Shown here in pieces: positions 54,517 to 63,352 of a DNA stretch of 64,000 nt. Source of the stretch: Paucibacter sp. Y2R2-4 (GTDB lineage: Bacteria > Pseudomonadota > Gammaproteobacteria > Burkholderiales > Burkholderiaceae_C); the NCBI RefSeq assembly GCF_025717535.1, contig NZ_JAJIRO010000001.1:1426001-1490000 (forward strand), read 5' to 3'. The translations under genes and the position numbers were made by a program. Below the pieces are notes generated by a model, which was not told the DNA's origin, ran no database searches, and was given only the letters and a program-made list of their open reading frames with translations. How positions within the stretch are numbered: position 1 is the stretch's first letter; the number at the start of each line of letters is the position of its first letter.

Positions 54517-55849
54517 AGCCCAGGGCTGGAGTGCAGCACCCGAACAGGTCCAGCAGGCGCTGGCTTGGTGGGCACTGCAGTTCACGCCCAAGGTGGCTCT
54601 GCTGGAAGACGCCGTGGTGCTGGAAGTGGCCGCCTGCCTGCGCCTGTTTGGGGGCGCGGCCACTCTGCATCGCCGCATCCAGCGCGAGGCCGCGGAGAGT
54701 GGCTTGCGGCTCGCCGCCATGGCTTGGGCGCCGAACAGCTTGGCCGCCCTGGCACTGGCCCGTGCGGGGCAGCGCGACGGCCTGAGCCAGGCGCTGGCAC
54801 CGCTGCTGGACGGTCTGCCGCTGCACAGCCTGAGCGCGGTGCAAGCGCAGGCGCCGATGCTGGCCCGACTGGGCTGCCGCACGCTGGGTGATGTGCGGCG
54901 GCTGCCGCGTGCCGGCCTGTCGCGACGCTTCGGGCCGGCGGCGCAGCAAGCCCTGGACCAAGCCCATGGCCAACGCGCCGAGGCCCATGTCTGGCTGCAA
55001 GCGCCGGCGCAGTTCGAGGCCCGGCTGGAGTTGCCTTTCCGGGTCGAACATGCGCCACTGCTGCTGCACTATGCCCAGCATTTGCTGCGGCAACTCTGCG
55101 CCTGGCTGGCAGCCCGCCATGCCGGCATCCAGCAACTCAGCCTGCACTGGGAACATGACGCGATGCGCGCCCGCAGCGCGGGCCGGGGCGGCAGCCTGAG
55201 CCTGCACACCGCCTGCACCACCCGCGACTTCGGCCATCTCTCGCGCCTGCTGGGCGAGCATCTGGCCTTGCAGACCCTGGACGCGCCGGCCGGCGAGATC
55301 CGCCTGCAAGCGGGCGAGGTGCTGCCGCTGCAAGAAAGCACGGCCAGCCTGCTGCCGGCCGCACCCGAGCAAGCCCATGAACCGCTGCCGCAGCTGCTGG
55401 AGCGGCTGTCGGTGCGTCTGGGCGCCGACCGGGTGCGTTGCGGGCGACTGCAAGAAGACCACCGGCTGGAGGCCATGCAGCACTGGCTGCCCTGGACCCA
55501 GGCGAGCGCAAACGCCACAGCGCCCGCGGTGCGCGCCGCCAGCTACCCGCAACCCACCTGGCTGCTGGAGCCGCCGCTGCGCCTGGCTGTGCGCCAGGAC
55601 CAGCCGCAGTACCAACAAGCGGCGCTGCAATTGCTGGCCGGGCCACAGCGCATTGAAGGCGGTTGGTGGCAGACCCTGGACGAACCATCCACCCGAACCA
55701 CCAAGGCGACTCAGGGCCAGCCCGAAACCGCGCAAATGCAGCGCGACTATTTCCTGGCCCTGAGCGCTGGCCACATCGTGCTGTGGGTGTTTCAGCAGCG
55801 CCTCTCCGACGCCGAACATGGCTGGTTCTTGCACGGGGTGTTTGCATGA
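54473..55849 (+). CDS. imuB: Y-family polymerase-like protein ImuB
   Basis: ImuB is a catalytically inactive Y-family polymerase homologue that bridges ImuA and DnaE2 to the sliding clamp. The 458-residue protein starts MHWLALLCPPAAPDEAQG, where active Y polymerases have DxD-type metal ligands that I do not see. It continues with the fingers/palm-like VVLEVAACLRLFGGAATLHR and a little-finger-like region (LELPFRVEHAPLLLHYAQHL). I could not pick out a clear clamp-binding pentapeptide. It overlaps imuA by 44 bases and dnaE2 by four, so the three are one translational unit. Confidence 0.9.
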   Translation: MHWLALLCPPAAPDEAQGWSAAPEQVQQALAWWALQFTPKVALLEDAVVLEVAACLRLFGGAATLHRRIQREAAESGLRLAAMAWAPNSLAALALARAGQRDGLSQALAPLLDGLPLHSLSAVQAQAPMLARLGCRTLGDVRRLPRAGLSRRFGPAAQQALDQAHGQRAEAHVWLQAPAQFEARLELPFRVEHAPLLLHYAQHLLRQLCAWLAARHAGIQQLSLHWEHDAMRARSAGRGGSLSLHTACTTRDFGHLSRLLGEHLALQTLDAPAGEIRLQAGEVLPLQESTASLLPAAPEQAHEPLPQLLERLSVRLGADRVRCGRLQEDHRLEAMQHWLPWTQASANATAPAVRAASYPQPTWLLEPPLRLAVRQDQPQYQQAALQLLAGPQRIEGGWWQTLDEPSTRTTKATQGQPETAQMQRDYFLALSAGHIVLWVFQQRLSDAEHGWFLHGVFA

Positions 55850-58800
55850 CGCCACGGTCCACCGCCGGATTCAGCTGCGCCTACGCCGAGCTGCACTGCC
55901 TGAGCAACTATTCCTTTTTGCGCGGCGCCTCCACCCCAGCCGAGCTGGTCGAACGCGCCCATGAGCTGGGCTATAGCGCCCTGGCCATGACCGATGAATG
56001 CTCGCTGGCCGGCGTGGTGCGCGCCCATGTGGCGGCCAAGGCCTGCAGCTTGAAGCTCATCATCGGAGCCGAGTTCAGCGTGCTCGATGAGACGGGCGAC
56101 CCACTCTTCAAGTTGCTGGTGCTGACGCCGAATTTACGCGCCTACCAGCAGCTCTGCCAGTTCATCACCGATCTGCGCCGCGCCGCCGACAAGGGCAGCT
56201 ACTGCCTGCGCTTCTCCGCCCTGCGCGCCGAGGCCTTGAGCGAATGCCTGATGGTGCTGCTGCCGCCCCGGCAGGCGCCGCTGAGCGGGAACGAAGACTC
56301 TCTACTGGCCCCGGCACGCTGGCTGCTGCGCCACTGCCCCGGCCGCAGCTGGATCGGCGTGACCCTGTTGCGCGAGCTGAGCGATGAGATGTGGCTGCTG
56401 CGCATGCGCCGGCTGTCCGAACAGACCGCGCTGCCGCTGCTGGCCTGTGGCGATGTGCAGATGCACCGCCGCTCGCGCAAGCCGCTGCAAGACGTGATGA
56501 CGGCCACCCGGCTGAACCGCCCCATCGCCCAGTGCGGCATCGATCTGCAAGTCAATGCCGAGCAACATCTGCGCAGCCGCTTGCGCCTGGCCCAGCTCTA
56601 TCCGCCCGATCTGCTGGAGCAAACGCTGGTGCTGGCGGCGCGCTGCCAGTTCTCGCTGGACGAGATCCGTTACCACTACCCCAGCGAGGTGATTCCGCCC
56701 GGCAGCACCCCGGCGCGCCATCTGCGCCAATTGACCGAGGCCGGCGCAGCCAAGCGCTGGCCCGGCGGCCTCACCGCCAAACTGCGCGCCCAAATCGAGC
56801 ATGAGCTGAGCCTGATCCATGAGCTCGGCTATGAGCATTACTTTCTGACCGTGGCCGATATCGTGGCCTTTGCGCGCAGCGAAAAAATCCTCTGCCAGGG
56901 GCGCGGCTCGGCCGCCAACAGCACCGTTTGCTTTTGCTTGTTCATCACCGAGGTGGACCCAGCGCGCAGCGCCGTGCTGTTCGAGCGCTTCATCAGCCGC
57001 GAGCGCAATGAGCCGCCGGATATCGATGTGGACTTTGAGCATGAGCGGCGCGAAGAGGTGATCCAGTACCTCTACCGCAAATACGGCCGCGAGCGCGCCG
57101 CGCTGACTGCCGTGGTCATCAGCTACCGCCCACGCAGCGCGATCCGCGACGTCGGCCGCGCGCTGGGCATGGACGAGGCCTTGGTCGAAAAACTCGCCAA
57201 AGACCACAGCGGCTGGAGCGAAGAAGTGCTGCCCGATGAGCGCCTGCAGCAGCTGCTCGACGAGTTGGGCCTGGACGCCGGCAATATCAAGATCCGCCAG
57301 CTGGTGCGCCTGGCCCGCCAGCTGATGGGCATGCCGCGCCACCTCAGCCAACACCCGGGCGGCTTTGTGCTGACCGAAGGGCCGCTCTCGCACTTGGTGC
57401 CGATCGAGAACGCGGCCATGGCGGACCGCACCGTCATCCAATGGGACAAGGACGATATCGACGCGCTCGGCCTGATGAAGGTCGATGTGCTGGCCCTGGG
57501 CATGCTGAGCGCGCTGCGGCGCAGCTTTGAGTTGATCAGCACACTGCGCAGCCGCCCCTTTGGCATGGCCGATGTGCCCGAGGGCGACAAGCCCACCTAC
57601 GACATGATCTGCCAGGCCGACACGGTAGGCGTGTTCCAGATCGAATCGCGCGCGCAGATGTCGATGTTGCCGCGCCTGCAGCCGCGCTGTTTTTACGATC
57701 TGGTGATCGAGGTGGCGCTGGTGCGGCCGGGGCCGATTGCCGGAGGCATGGTCCACCCTTATTTGAAAAACCGCGCCCTGCCGCCCGAGCAAATCAAATA
57801 CCCCAAGGACGAGCTGCGCGAGGCCCTAGCCCGCACCTGCGGCATCCCGATTTTTCAAGAGCAGGTGATGCAAGTGGCCATGATTGCGGCCAGCTTCTCG
57901 GCCGGCGAGGCCGATCAGCTGCGCCGCGCCATGGCAGCCTGGAAGCGCCCCGGCGATCTGGCCCGCTTCCACGAAAAAATCCTCAGCGGCATGCGCAAGA
58001 ACGGCTACCAAGATGAGTTCGCCGAGGCCATTTTTCGCCAGATCAAGGGCTTTGCCTCCTACGGTTTCCCGGAGTCGCATGCGGCCAGCTTTGCCCTGCT
58101 CACCTACGTCAGCTGCTGGGTCAAGCGGCATGAGCCAGCGGCTTTTTTATGCGCCCTGCTGAACTCGCAACCGCTGGGCTTTTACACCCCCAGCCAGCTG
58201 GTGCAAGACGCACGTCGGCACCGCATCGAAGTGCGCGCCGTCGATGTGAATGAAAGTGAACGCTTGAGCCGGCTGGAGCCGCGAGCAGGCAGCCAAGAGG
58301 GCCGTGAGCAACCCGCCGTGCGCCTGGGCCTGCATCTGATCTCGGGCCTGAGCACCGCAGCGGCCACGCGCATCGAAGACGCAAGACGCCAAGGCCCGCC
58401 CTTTCGCGACACGCAAGACTTGGCCCTGCGCGCCGGCCTGGACCAACAAGACTTGCAGCAACTGGCCGCTGCCGACGCCTTGATGTCGCTGGCCGGCCAG
58501 CGCCGGCAACAGGTCTGGCAGGCCTCGGCCCTGCGCAGCCAACCCAAGCTCTTGCAAAGCGCCTTCAGCGCCGAGGCCGATCTCGATCTGCCCGAGGCCC
58601 CCGAAGGCGAGGAAGTCGTCTGGGATTACGCCTCGCTGGGCCTGACCCTGCGCAGCCACCCGCTGCAATTGCTGCGCCCTCGCCTGGCACGCCTAGGGCT
58701 GAAAAGCGCCGAACAAATGCAAGACTGGCCGAATGGCAAGCGCGCCCATGTCTGCGGCATCGTCACCGTGCGGCAACGGCCGCAAACCGCCAAGGGCGTG

Positions 58801-59022
58801 CTCTTCATCAGCCTGGAAGACGAAAGCGGCAGCGTGCAAGTGATCGTCTGGCCCGATGTCTACGCCGAACACCGCCGCACCGTGCTGGCCGCCAAGCTCT
58901 TGGCGGTGCACGGTATCTGGCAGTTTGAAAACGGCGTGCGCAACTTGATCGCGCGCACGTTTGATGACTTGACGCCGCTGCTGGGGCGCCTGGGCCTGGA
59001 GAAGAGCCGGGACTTCCGCTAG
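55846..59022 (+). CDS. dnaE2: Error-prone DNA polymerase DnaE2 (ImuC)
   Basis: DnaE2 is the catalytic alpha-type subunit of the mutasome and copies damaged templates. The 1058-residue protein has an N-terminal PHP domain (AELHCLSNYSFLRGASTPAE). The polymerase active site is NEPPDIDVDFEHERREEVIQ (near residue 393), with a preceding Gly-rich GRGSAANSTVCF. The thumb/finger segments include EVALVRPGPIAGGMVHPYLK and FSAGEADQLRRAMAAWKRPG. An OB fold near the C-terminus reads VCGIVTVRQRPQTAKGVLFI. The replicative DnaE C-terminal tau-binding domain is absent, as in this class. Its TAG touches the stop of the next, minus-strand gene. Confidence 0.95.
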   Translation: MTPRSTAGFSCAYAELHCLSNYSFLRGASTPAELVERAHELGYSALAMTDECSLAGVVRAHVAAKACSLKLIIGAEFSVLDETGDPLFKLLVLTPNLRAYQQLCQFITDLRRAADKGSYCLRFSALRAEALSECLMVLLPPRQAPLSGNEDSLLAPARWLLRHCPGRSWIGVTLLRELSDEMWLLRMRRLSEQTALPLLACGDVQMHRRSRKPLQDVMTATRLNRPIAQCGIDLQVNAEQHLRSRLRLAQLYPPDLLEQTLVLAARCQFSLDEIRYHYPSEVIPPGSTPARHLRQLTEAGAAKRWPGGLTAKLRAQIEHELSLIHELGYEHYFLTVADIVAFARSEKILCQGRGSAANSTVCFCLFITEVDPARSAVLFERFISRERNEPPDIDVDFEHERREEVIQYLYRKYGRERAALTAVVISYRPRSAIRDVGRALGMDEALVEKLAKDHSGWSEEVLPDERLQQLLDELGLDAGNIKIRQLVRLARQLMGMPRHLSQHPGGFVLTEGPLSHLVPIENAAMADRTVIQWDKDDIDALGLMKVDVLALGMLSALRRSFELISTLRSRPFGMADVPEGDKPTYDMICQADTVGVFQIESRAQMSMLPRLQPRCFYDLVIEVALVRPGPIAGGMVHPYLKNRALPPEQIKYPKDELREALARTCGIPIFQEQVMQVAMIAASFSAGEADQLRRAMAAWKRPGDLARFHEKILSGMRKNGYQDEFAEAIFRQIKGFASYGFPESHAASFALLTYVSCWVKRHEPAAFLCALLNSQPLGFYTPSQLVQDARRHRIEVRAVDVNESERLSRLEPRAGSQEGREQPAVRLGLHLISGLSTAAATRIEDARRQGPPFRDTQDLALRAGLDQQDLQQLAAADALMSLAGQRRQQVWQASALRSQPKLLQSAFSAEADLDLPEAPEGEEVVWDYASLGLTLRSHPLQLLRPRLARLGLKSAEQMQDWPNGKRAHVCGIVTVRQRPQTAKGVLFISLEDESGSVQVIVWPDVYAEHRRTVLAAKLLAVHGIWQFENGVRNLIARTFDDLTPLLGRLGLEKSRDFR

Positions 59023-59679
59023 TCAGAACTGAGGGCGGCGCCTCAAGAGCAGCAGCATCCCGCAGCCCAACAAAAGCAGAGCCCAGGTCGAGGGCTCAGG
59101 AACCACGCTGCCAAAGTCGCCGGCAAAGTCGTCCATGATGAAACGACCCCCTTGTGAAGCGAAATCAAAAAGCCCATACGCAGCAACACCGGCAAAACTG
59201 AGCGAAATCTGCCCTTCAGGGAATGAGCTTTGCCCAGACCCGATGACTGAAAAAGCCCCAGCCGCGCTGACACTACCAAGCAGCACATGATTGGCATCAA
59301 AGACCTTGAAGCTGGCAAACCAGTCTGGACTTTCAGATGTCGAAAGCAGGGCAAAACCGAATTTGATGTTCCCTGTTGCACCGCGAAGGAAATCAACGCG
59401 CAAGTCGGGGTTCAACAAAGACGTCCCCTCCAAGCCCGGCTCATGCACAAAGCTTTGCTCTACGCCAGGCCCGATCGTGTTGAAGCCCGCGGGGTCTGAG
59501 GTGGAGAACACCACATCATTGATGCCATCGGCATCCCCATCGAAGCCATAGCTAACTTGACCTTGAATCAGATCATCAAAGGTCACAATCGCTGAAGCCT
59601 GAGTCAGAGAGCCGGACATCAAGCAGCCAGCAAAGAACACTGCACTCAACACTTGCCGCAAGCGTCGCAAAGTTTGCAT
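59023..59679 (-). CDS. PEP-CTERM sorting domain protein
   Basis: This 218-residue exported protein has a signal peptide (about residues 1-30, MQTLRRLRQVLSAVFFAG and on to QASA). A beta-sandwich-like body begins IVTFDDLIQGQVSYGFDGDA, a start common in PEP-CTERM proteins of Burkholderiales. A calcium-loop-like DGDADGINDV sits at about residues 46-55. The tail is VVPEPSTWALLLLGCGMLLL and RRR. GGAGATATCC precedes the ATG. It lies tail-to-tail with dnaE2 with no base between the two stop codons. Function unknown. Confidence 0.88.
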   Translation of the reverse strand: MQTLRRLRQVLSAVFFAGCLMSGSLTQASAIVTFDDLIQGQVSYGFDGDADGINDVVFSTSDPAGFNTIGPGVEQSFVHEPGLEGTSLLNPDLRVDFLRGATGNIKFGFALLSTSESPDWFASFKVFDANHVLLGSVSAAGAFSVIGSGQSSFPEGQISLSFAGVAAYGLFDFASQGGRFIMDDFAGDFGSVVPEPSTWALLLLGCGMLLLLRRRPQF

Positions 59680-59794
59680 GGATATCTCCAGTGTCCAAAA
59701 CAGATCGCCCCGCAATGCGCTAAATCTTGCAATTAGGGCCAACTCAGTATTGCATCGCAGATGAGGACACTCAATCTTCAAGCTAGGGGTCAGA

Positions 59795-60835
59795 TCAGCA
59801 CGCAAACTGCCGCAGCACAAACCGCCACAGCAGACGCGAGGCATCGGGCCCTTGCGGATCACTAAAAGCCTGGCTTTTAGCGCCGCCGCTCCAGGCGTGC
59901 GCCAGCAGGCCCACCTCCACCAAGCGCGCGGCGATGCGCGGACCGGCCTTGAAGTCCGTCACCTGCATGGGGTAGCGCTTACCGCGCCCTTGTTGCCGGG
60001 CTAGTCCTGCGCGCGCGCCAGTGGCCTCGGCCCAGGCCTGTACGGCGGCATGGGCGTTGTCATCAGCCACCACCAAGTCGCGCCCACCATGAATCACCAG
60101 CAAGGGTGGCAATATCGGCCCGGGCGTCAAACCCATGGCGGCGGCCGAGACCGCCAAAGACCGGGTTGCGCGCCTCCCCTTCATCGCACCCAAAGCCGTG
60201 ATGCCCGAGTGCGCGGTACCGGGCGGCACACCCGAATGCATCACCACCGCCTTGAAGCGCTCGGGGTGACGAATAGCCAGCAGGGCCGCCATGCTGGCAC
60301 CTGCCGACAAGCCCGCCACGGCCACCCGGCTGCGGTCGACCGGATGGCGTGCGCAAACCTGGTCCAGCGCGCGCAGGATCAAACCCGCCTCGCCATAGGC
60401 TTTGCCCGAGGCCGTATCGAACCAGTTCCAACATGCCTGAGGGTTGGCCAATCGGTCTTGTTCCGGGTAGAGCACCATAAAACGTTCGCGTGCCGCCAAG
60501 CTGTTCATGCGGGTGCTGATCGCAAATGCATTGGCCGTTTGGCCGCAGCCATGCAGCATCAGCAGCAAGGGCAAGCGTTCCCCGGGCAGCAGCAACGGTG
60601 GGCGATACAGCTTGAAACGCCGGGCACCGGCCGTGCTCATGGCCACACCGGAAAGCCAATCACCAAGCACTTTTGGGGCCGGAGCAGCACTCGCAGCTGC
60701 CACCTTCGGTTTTGACGCGCTCTTGATCGAGCGACTCAAGGCCTTTGCCCCCAACTGCATCTGGCGCCGTGCGGCCTGTTGGAGGCTGCGCTGCAGGCCA
60801 CCGGCCCAGACCGACATCACGCTTCGTTTCGCCAT
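59795..60835 (-). CDS. PHB depolymerase family esterase
   Basis: This 346-residue alpha/beta-hydrolase belongs to the PHB depolymerase/LpqC-like esterase family. The oxyanion and nucleophile regions are LPLLLMLHGCGQTANAFA and VAVAGLSAGASMAALLAIRH (lipase box GLSAG). The C-terminal part has VIHGGRDLVVADDNAHAAVQ with the Asp, and the final His is near the C-terminus. No clear Sec signal peptide is seen; the N-terminus is basic and helical (MAKRSVMSVWAGGLQRSLQQ), so it may be intracellular, acting on PHA or acyl esters. AAGGAGG seven bases upstream fixes the ATG at 60835 over an upstream GTG. Confidence 0.85.
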   Translation of the reverse strand: MAKRSVMSVWAGGLQRSLQQAARRQMQLGAKALSRSIKSASKPKVAAASAAPAPKVLGDWLSGVAMSTAGARRFKLYRPPLLLPGERLPLLLMLHGCGQTANAFAISTRMNSLAARERFMVLYPEQDRLANPQACWNWFDTASGKAYGEAGLILRALDQVCARHPVDRSRVAVAGLSAGASMAALLAIRHPERFKAVVMHSGVPPGTAHSGITALGAMKGRRATRSLAVSAAAMGLTPGPILPPLLVIHGGRDLVVADDNAHAAVQAWAEATGARAGLARQQGRGKRYPMQVTDFKAGPRIAARLVEVGLLAHAWSGGAKSQAFSDPQGPDASRLLWRFVLRQFAC

Positions 60836-60985
60836 TACCAGGCCTCCTTGAAGTGACACCCTCAGCCGGACTTCACAGCCACCTGGACTGCAAAAGCCGG
60901 CTATCGCGAATGTCTCCTCATTCTCGGCATCGGTATGTCGTCAGTGTGTCCTACATCGCGGAGGATCCGTCCCCCTAACTTGCTA

Positions 60986-61951
60986 CTAACGCTCACCAAT
61001 TCCGCCACGAAAGGTCTGCCGCCAGGCGCTCGGTGAGACGCCAAACGCCGCTCGAAAGTGCTGCCGCAGCGAAACCGCCGAGCCAAAGCCTGCTGCCTCG
61101 GCAATCTGCTCGATGGAGGCATCACTGCCTTCCAGCAGTTGCTGGCTGCGCGCCAAGCGCTCACTCAAGAGCCATTCGCCCACGGTGCTGCCGGTCATCT
61201 GGCGAAAGCGTCGAGTAAAAGTACGCCGGCTCATCAAAACGCTGTCAGCCAAACTATCCAGGCTGTGCGCCTGCTCTAAATTGGCGCGCACTTGGTCGAT
61301 CACCACCGACAAACGGCTGTCGCGGGTGCGCGCCGGCAGGGGCTGCTCAATGAACTGGGCTTGCCCGCCCTGCCGGTGCGGCGGCACCACCAGACGGCGC
61401 GCCACCCGGTTGGCCGGCGCCACCCCATACTGGCGGCGCAGCAGATGCAAGCAGGCATCAATGCCCGCGGCCGTGCCGGCCGAGGTCAGCACATCCCCTT
61501 CGTCGATGTACAGCACATCCGCATCGACCTTGACGCGCGGGAAGCGGGCCGCAAAGTCCTCGGCATAGGCCCAATGGGTGGTGGCGCTGCGGCCATCCAG
61601 CAAGCCGGCCTCCGCCAGCACATAGGCGCCGAGACACAGCCCCACCAGTTGCGCGCCGCGCTGGTGCGCTCGCTGCAAGGCCTGCAACAAGGCCTCCGAA
61701 GGGCGCTCCAGTGGATCACGCCAACTCGGCACGATGATGGTCTGCGCCCCTTTCAGCGCCTCCAGCCCAGCATTGACGCTCAGATCAAAGCCGGCCGTGG
61801 TGCGCAACAGGCCTGGCTCGGCAGCGCAGACCCGCAAGTCGAAGGCCGGGGCCTCTGGATGCGACTCGCCAAACACCGCGCAAGGCACGGACAGATGGAA
61901 TGGGCTGATCTGGTCAAAGGCCAGCACCGCAATCGAGTGTTTTTTGGATTT
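60986..61951 (-). CDS. GlxA/FtrA-type AraC family regulator
   Basis: This regulator has an N-terminal DJ-1/PfpI-like domain (HSIAVLAFDQISPFHLSVPC to about residue 190). Its GLCLGAYVLAEAGLL elbow keeps the Cys position. A C-terminal pair of AraC helix-turn-helix motifs includes SLDSLADSVLMSRRTFTRRF and IEQIAEAAGFGSAVSLRQHF. I propose a TTG start at 61951 because GAGGA lies six bases before it and the homology begins right after. A GTG at 62020 is the alternative. It is divergent from an isochorismatase-family gene, a pairing common for GlxA-type regulators, and so probably controls it. Confidence 0.87.
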   Translation of the reverse strand, partial: KSKKHSIAVLAFDQISPFHLSVPCAVFGESHPEAPAFDLRVCAAEPGLLRTTAGFDLSVNAGLEALKGAQTIIVPSWRDPLERPSEALLQALQRAHQRGAQLVGLCLGAYVLAEAGLLDGRSATTHWAYAEDFAARFPRVKVDADVLYIDEGDVLTSAGTAAGIDACLHLLRRQYGVAPANRVARRLVVPPHRQGGQAQFIEQPLPARTRDSRLSVVIDQVRANLEQAHSLDSLADSVLMSRRTFTRRFRQMTGSTVGEWLLSERLARSQQLLEGSDASIEQIAEAAGFGSAVSLRQHFRAAFGVSPSAWRQTFRGGIGER

Positions 61952-62101
61952 CAAAGCTGCTTCCTCGGCATTGAGCAGGACGATGCCCACCTTTGGCCCG
62001 ATCCTATCGCTCAATGTCACTCAGGCCACTCGTCACCCAGGCCCTGGCTGCGAACAATGCAGGCATCGATTCACTTCATTCAAGCCACCGAGACCCACAC
62101 C

Positions 62102-62629
62102 ATGAGCCATTCCCACCAAGCCCTCTTGCTGATCGACATCCAAATGGACTATTTCGCCGGCGGCATGTTCCCGCTGCACGACCCCGAGGGCACGCTGAGC
62201 CGCATCGAGCAAGCCATCCAAAAAGCGCACGCCGCCGGTATGCCCATCGTGCACATCCAACATGTGGTCGACCCGGCACGCGGCCCGGCGCCATTTTTCA
62301 ACGCCGACAGCGAAGGCGTGGCGATTCACCCGCGCATCTTGGCCGCTGCCCCCGATGCCCCCATCGTCATCAAGCGGCATGCGGACGCTTTTGTCGGCAC
62401 CACGCTGGAGGCCACGCTCTCCCAGCTGGGTGTGAGCGAACTCTTTGTGGCCGGCATGATGACGCACAACTGCGTCACCCACACCGCGATCTCGCGCTCG
62501 GCCGATCGCTACGCCAAGGTCAGCATCTTGGGCGACTGCTGCTGCACCGTCAGCGAGATGCTGCACCAGATCGCTTTGAGCGCCGTCGCGACGCGACTGC
62601 AGGTGCTGTCGATGGCCGAAGCCTTCTGA
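62102..62629 (+). CDS. Isochorismatase-family cysteine hydrolase
   Basis: This 175-residue enzyme of the nicotinamidase/isochorismatase superfamily has the catalytic Asp in LLLIDIQMDYFAGGMF. The Lys is in IVIKRHADAFVGTTLE and the Cys in ELFVAGMMTHNCVTHTAISR. The cis-peptide region before the Cys is MMTHNC, which suits an amidase better than a true isochorismatase lyase. The substrate is an unidentified amide or imine. It lies 150 bases from the divergent GlxA-type regulator. No ribosome site stronger than weak purines is seen. Confidence 0.9.
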   Translation: MSHSHQALLLIDIQMDYFAGGMFPLHDPEGTLSRIEQAIQKAHAAGMPIVHIQHVVDPARGPAPFFNADSEGVAIHPRILAAAPDAPIVIKRHADAFVGTTLEATLSQLGVSELFVAGMMTHNCVTHTAISRSADRYAKVSILGDCCCTVSEMLHQIALSAVATRLQVLSMAEAF

Positions 62630-62836
62630 GTTCGAGAACTGCGTCACGATTGAGCGAAGGCGCGCCCCAAGCCCGCCGCCAGCGCCTTCGCAGCAAATCA
62701 AACGGACTGCTGAGGATGTCACGAACCGGGCTCTTACGTGCCCGCCAAGCCCTGTTCAGCCGGGGGTTCGGCTTTGAGAATTGCATCCAGAGGTCGACTG
62801 TGGCCTCGCAAACTCAAGCCCAAGGACGTCCTCACC

Positions 62837-63313
62837 ATGTTCATGCTGCACGCCCCAAACCTCACCCGGACTCTGCTGCTGTGCGCTTCAGCCCTGGTCA
62901 TGGCCAGCGCAGCTTGGGCCGCACCACAGCCGCTCGCCGACGATGAAATGCGCGGCGTCAACGGGGGCCAACAACAAAACCTGCTGAGCGCCGGCCTGCC
63001 CGGACTGCCCCTGCCGCTGCTGCAAGACTTGCTGAGCCTGGACCGTTTGAACGCCGAGAAGTCCAAGCTCTCGCCCGCCGAATTCGCGGCCGCCGTCAAG
63101 GCTGCCGGCTTCAGCAACGCGCTGCAGCTGGGCTACGACGGCCAAGGCGGCACTGTGGTCACCTTGGGCGCTAGCAATCTGAATGCGCAGCTCAAGCTCT
63201 CGGATGTAATTTCCGCCGGCGCCGGCAGCTTCAACAGCAGCGCCTCCATGGGTTCAATTGCCATCGGCAATCTCGACACCGCCGGCACCCGCCTGCTGAT
63301 GTGGCATCACTGA
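62837..63313 (+). CDS. Small secreted protein with a double-glycine-like motif
   Basis: I do not recognise this 158-residue protein. A Sec signal peptide (residues about 1-28, ending SAAWA) is followed at once by PLADDEMRGVNGGQQQ. That stretch resembles the LxxxELxxVxGG leader motif of peptides exported by bacteriocin-type transporters. The rest is a hydrophobic, Leu/Pro-rich stretch (LSAGLPGLPLPLLQDLLSLD), a helical LSPAEFAAAVKAAGFSNALQ, and a Gly/Ser-rich beta-like tail ending MWHH. AAGGA lies ten bases before the ATG. No transporter gene is next to it. The 200 bases before it hold nothing I can name. Confidence 0.65.
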   Translation: MFMLHAPNLTRTLLLCASALVMASAAWAAPQPLADDEMRGVNGGQQQNLLSAGLPGLPLPLLQDLLSLDRLNAEKSKLSPAEFAAAVKAAGFSNALQLGYDGQGGTVVTLGASNLNAQLKLSDVISAGAGSFNSSASMGSIAIGNLDTAGTRLLMWHH

Positions 63314-63352
63314 TCGAGTGCTCAGGTCTCGCTTAGCCGGACACCCTTGCCA

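Noticed and set aside
59728-59742. Sigma54-like TTGGCCCTAATTGCA upstream of a PEP-CTERM gene (minus strand)
   Set aside because: The distance between the GG and GC elements is eight bases, not the ten required for a sigma54 promoter.
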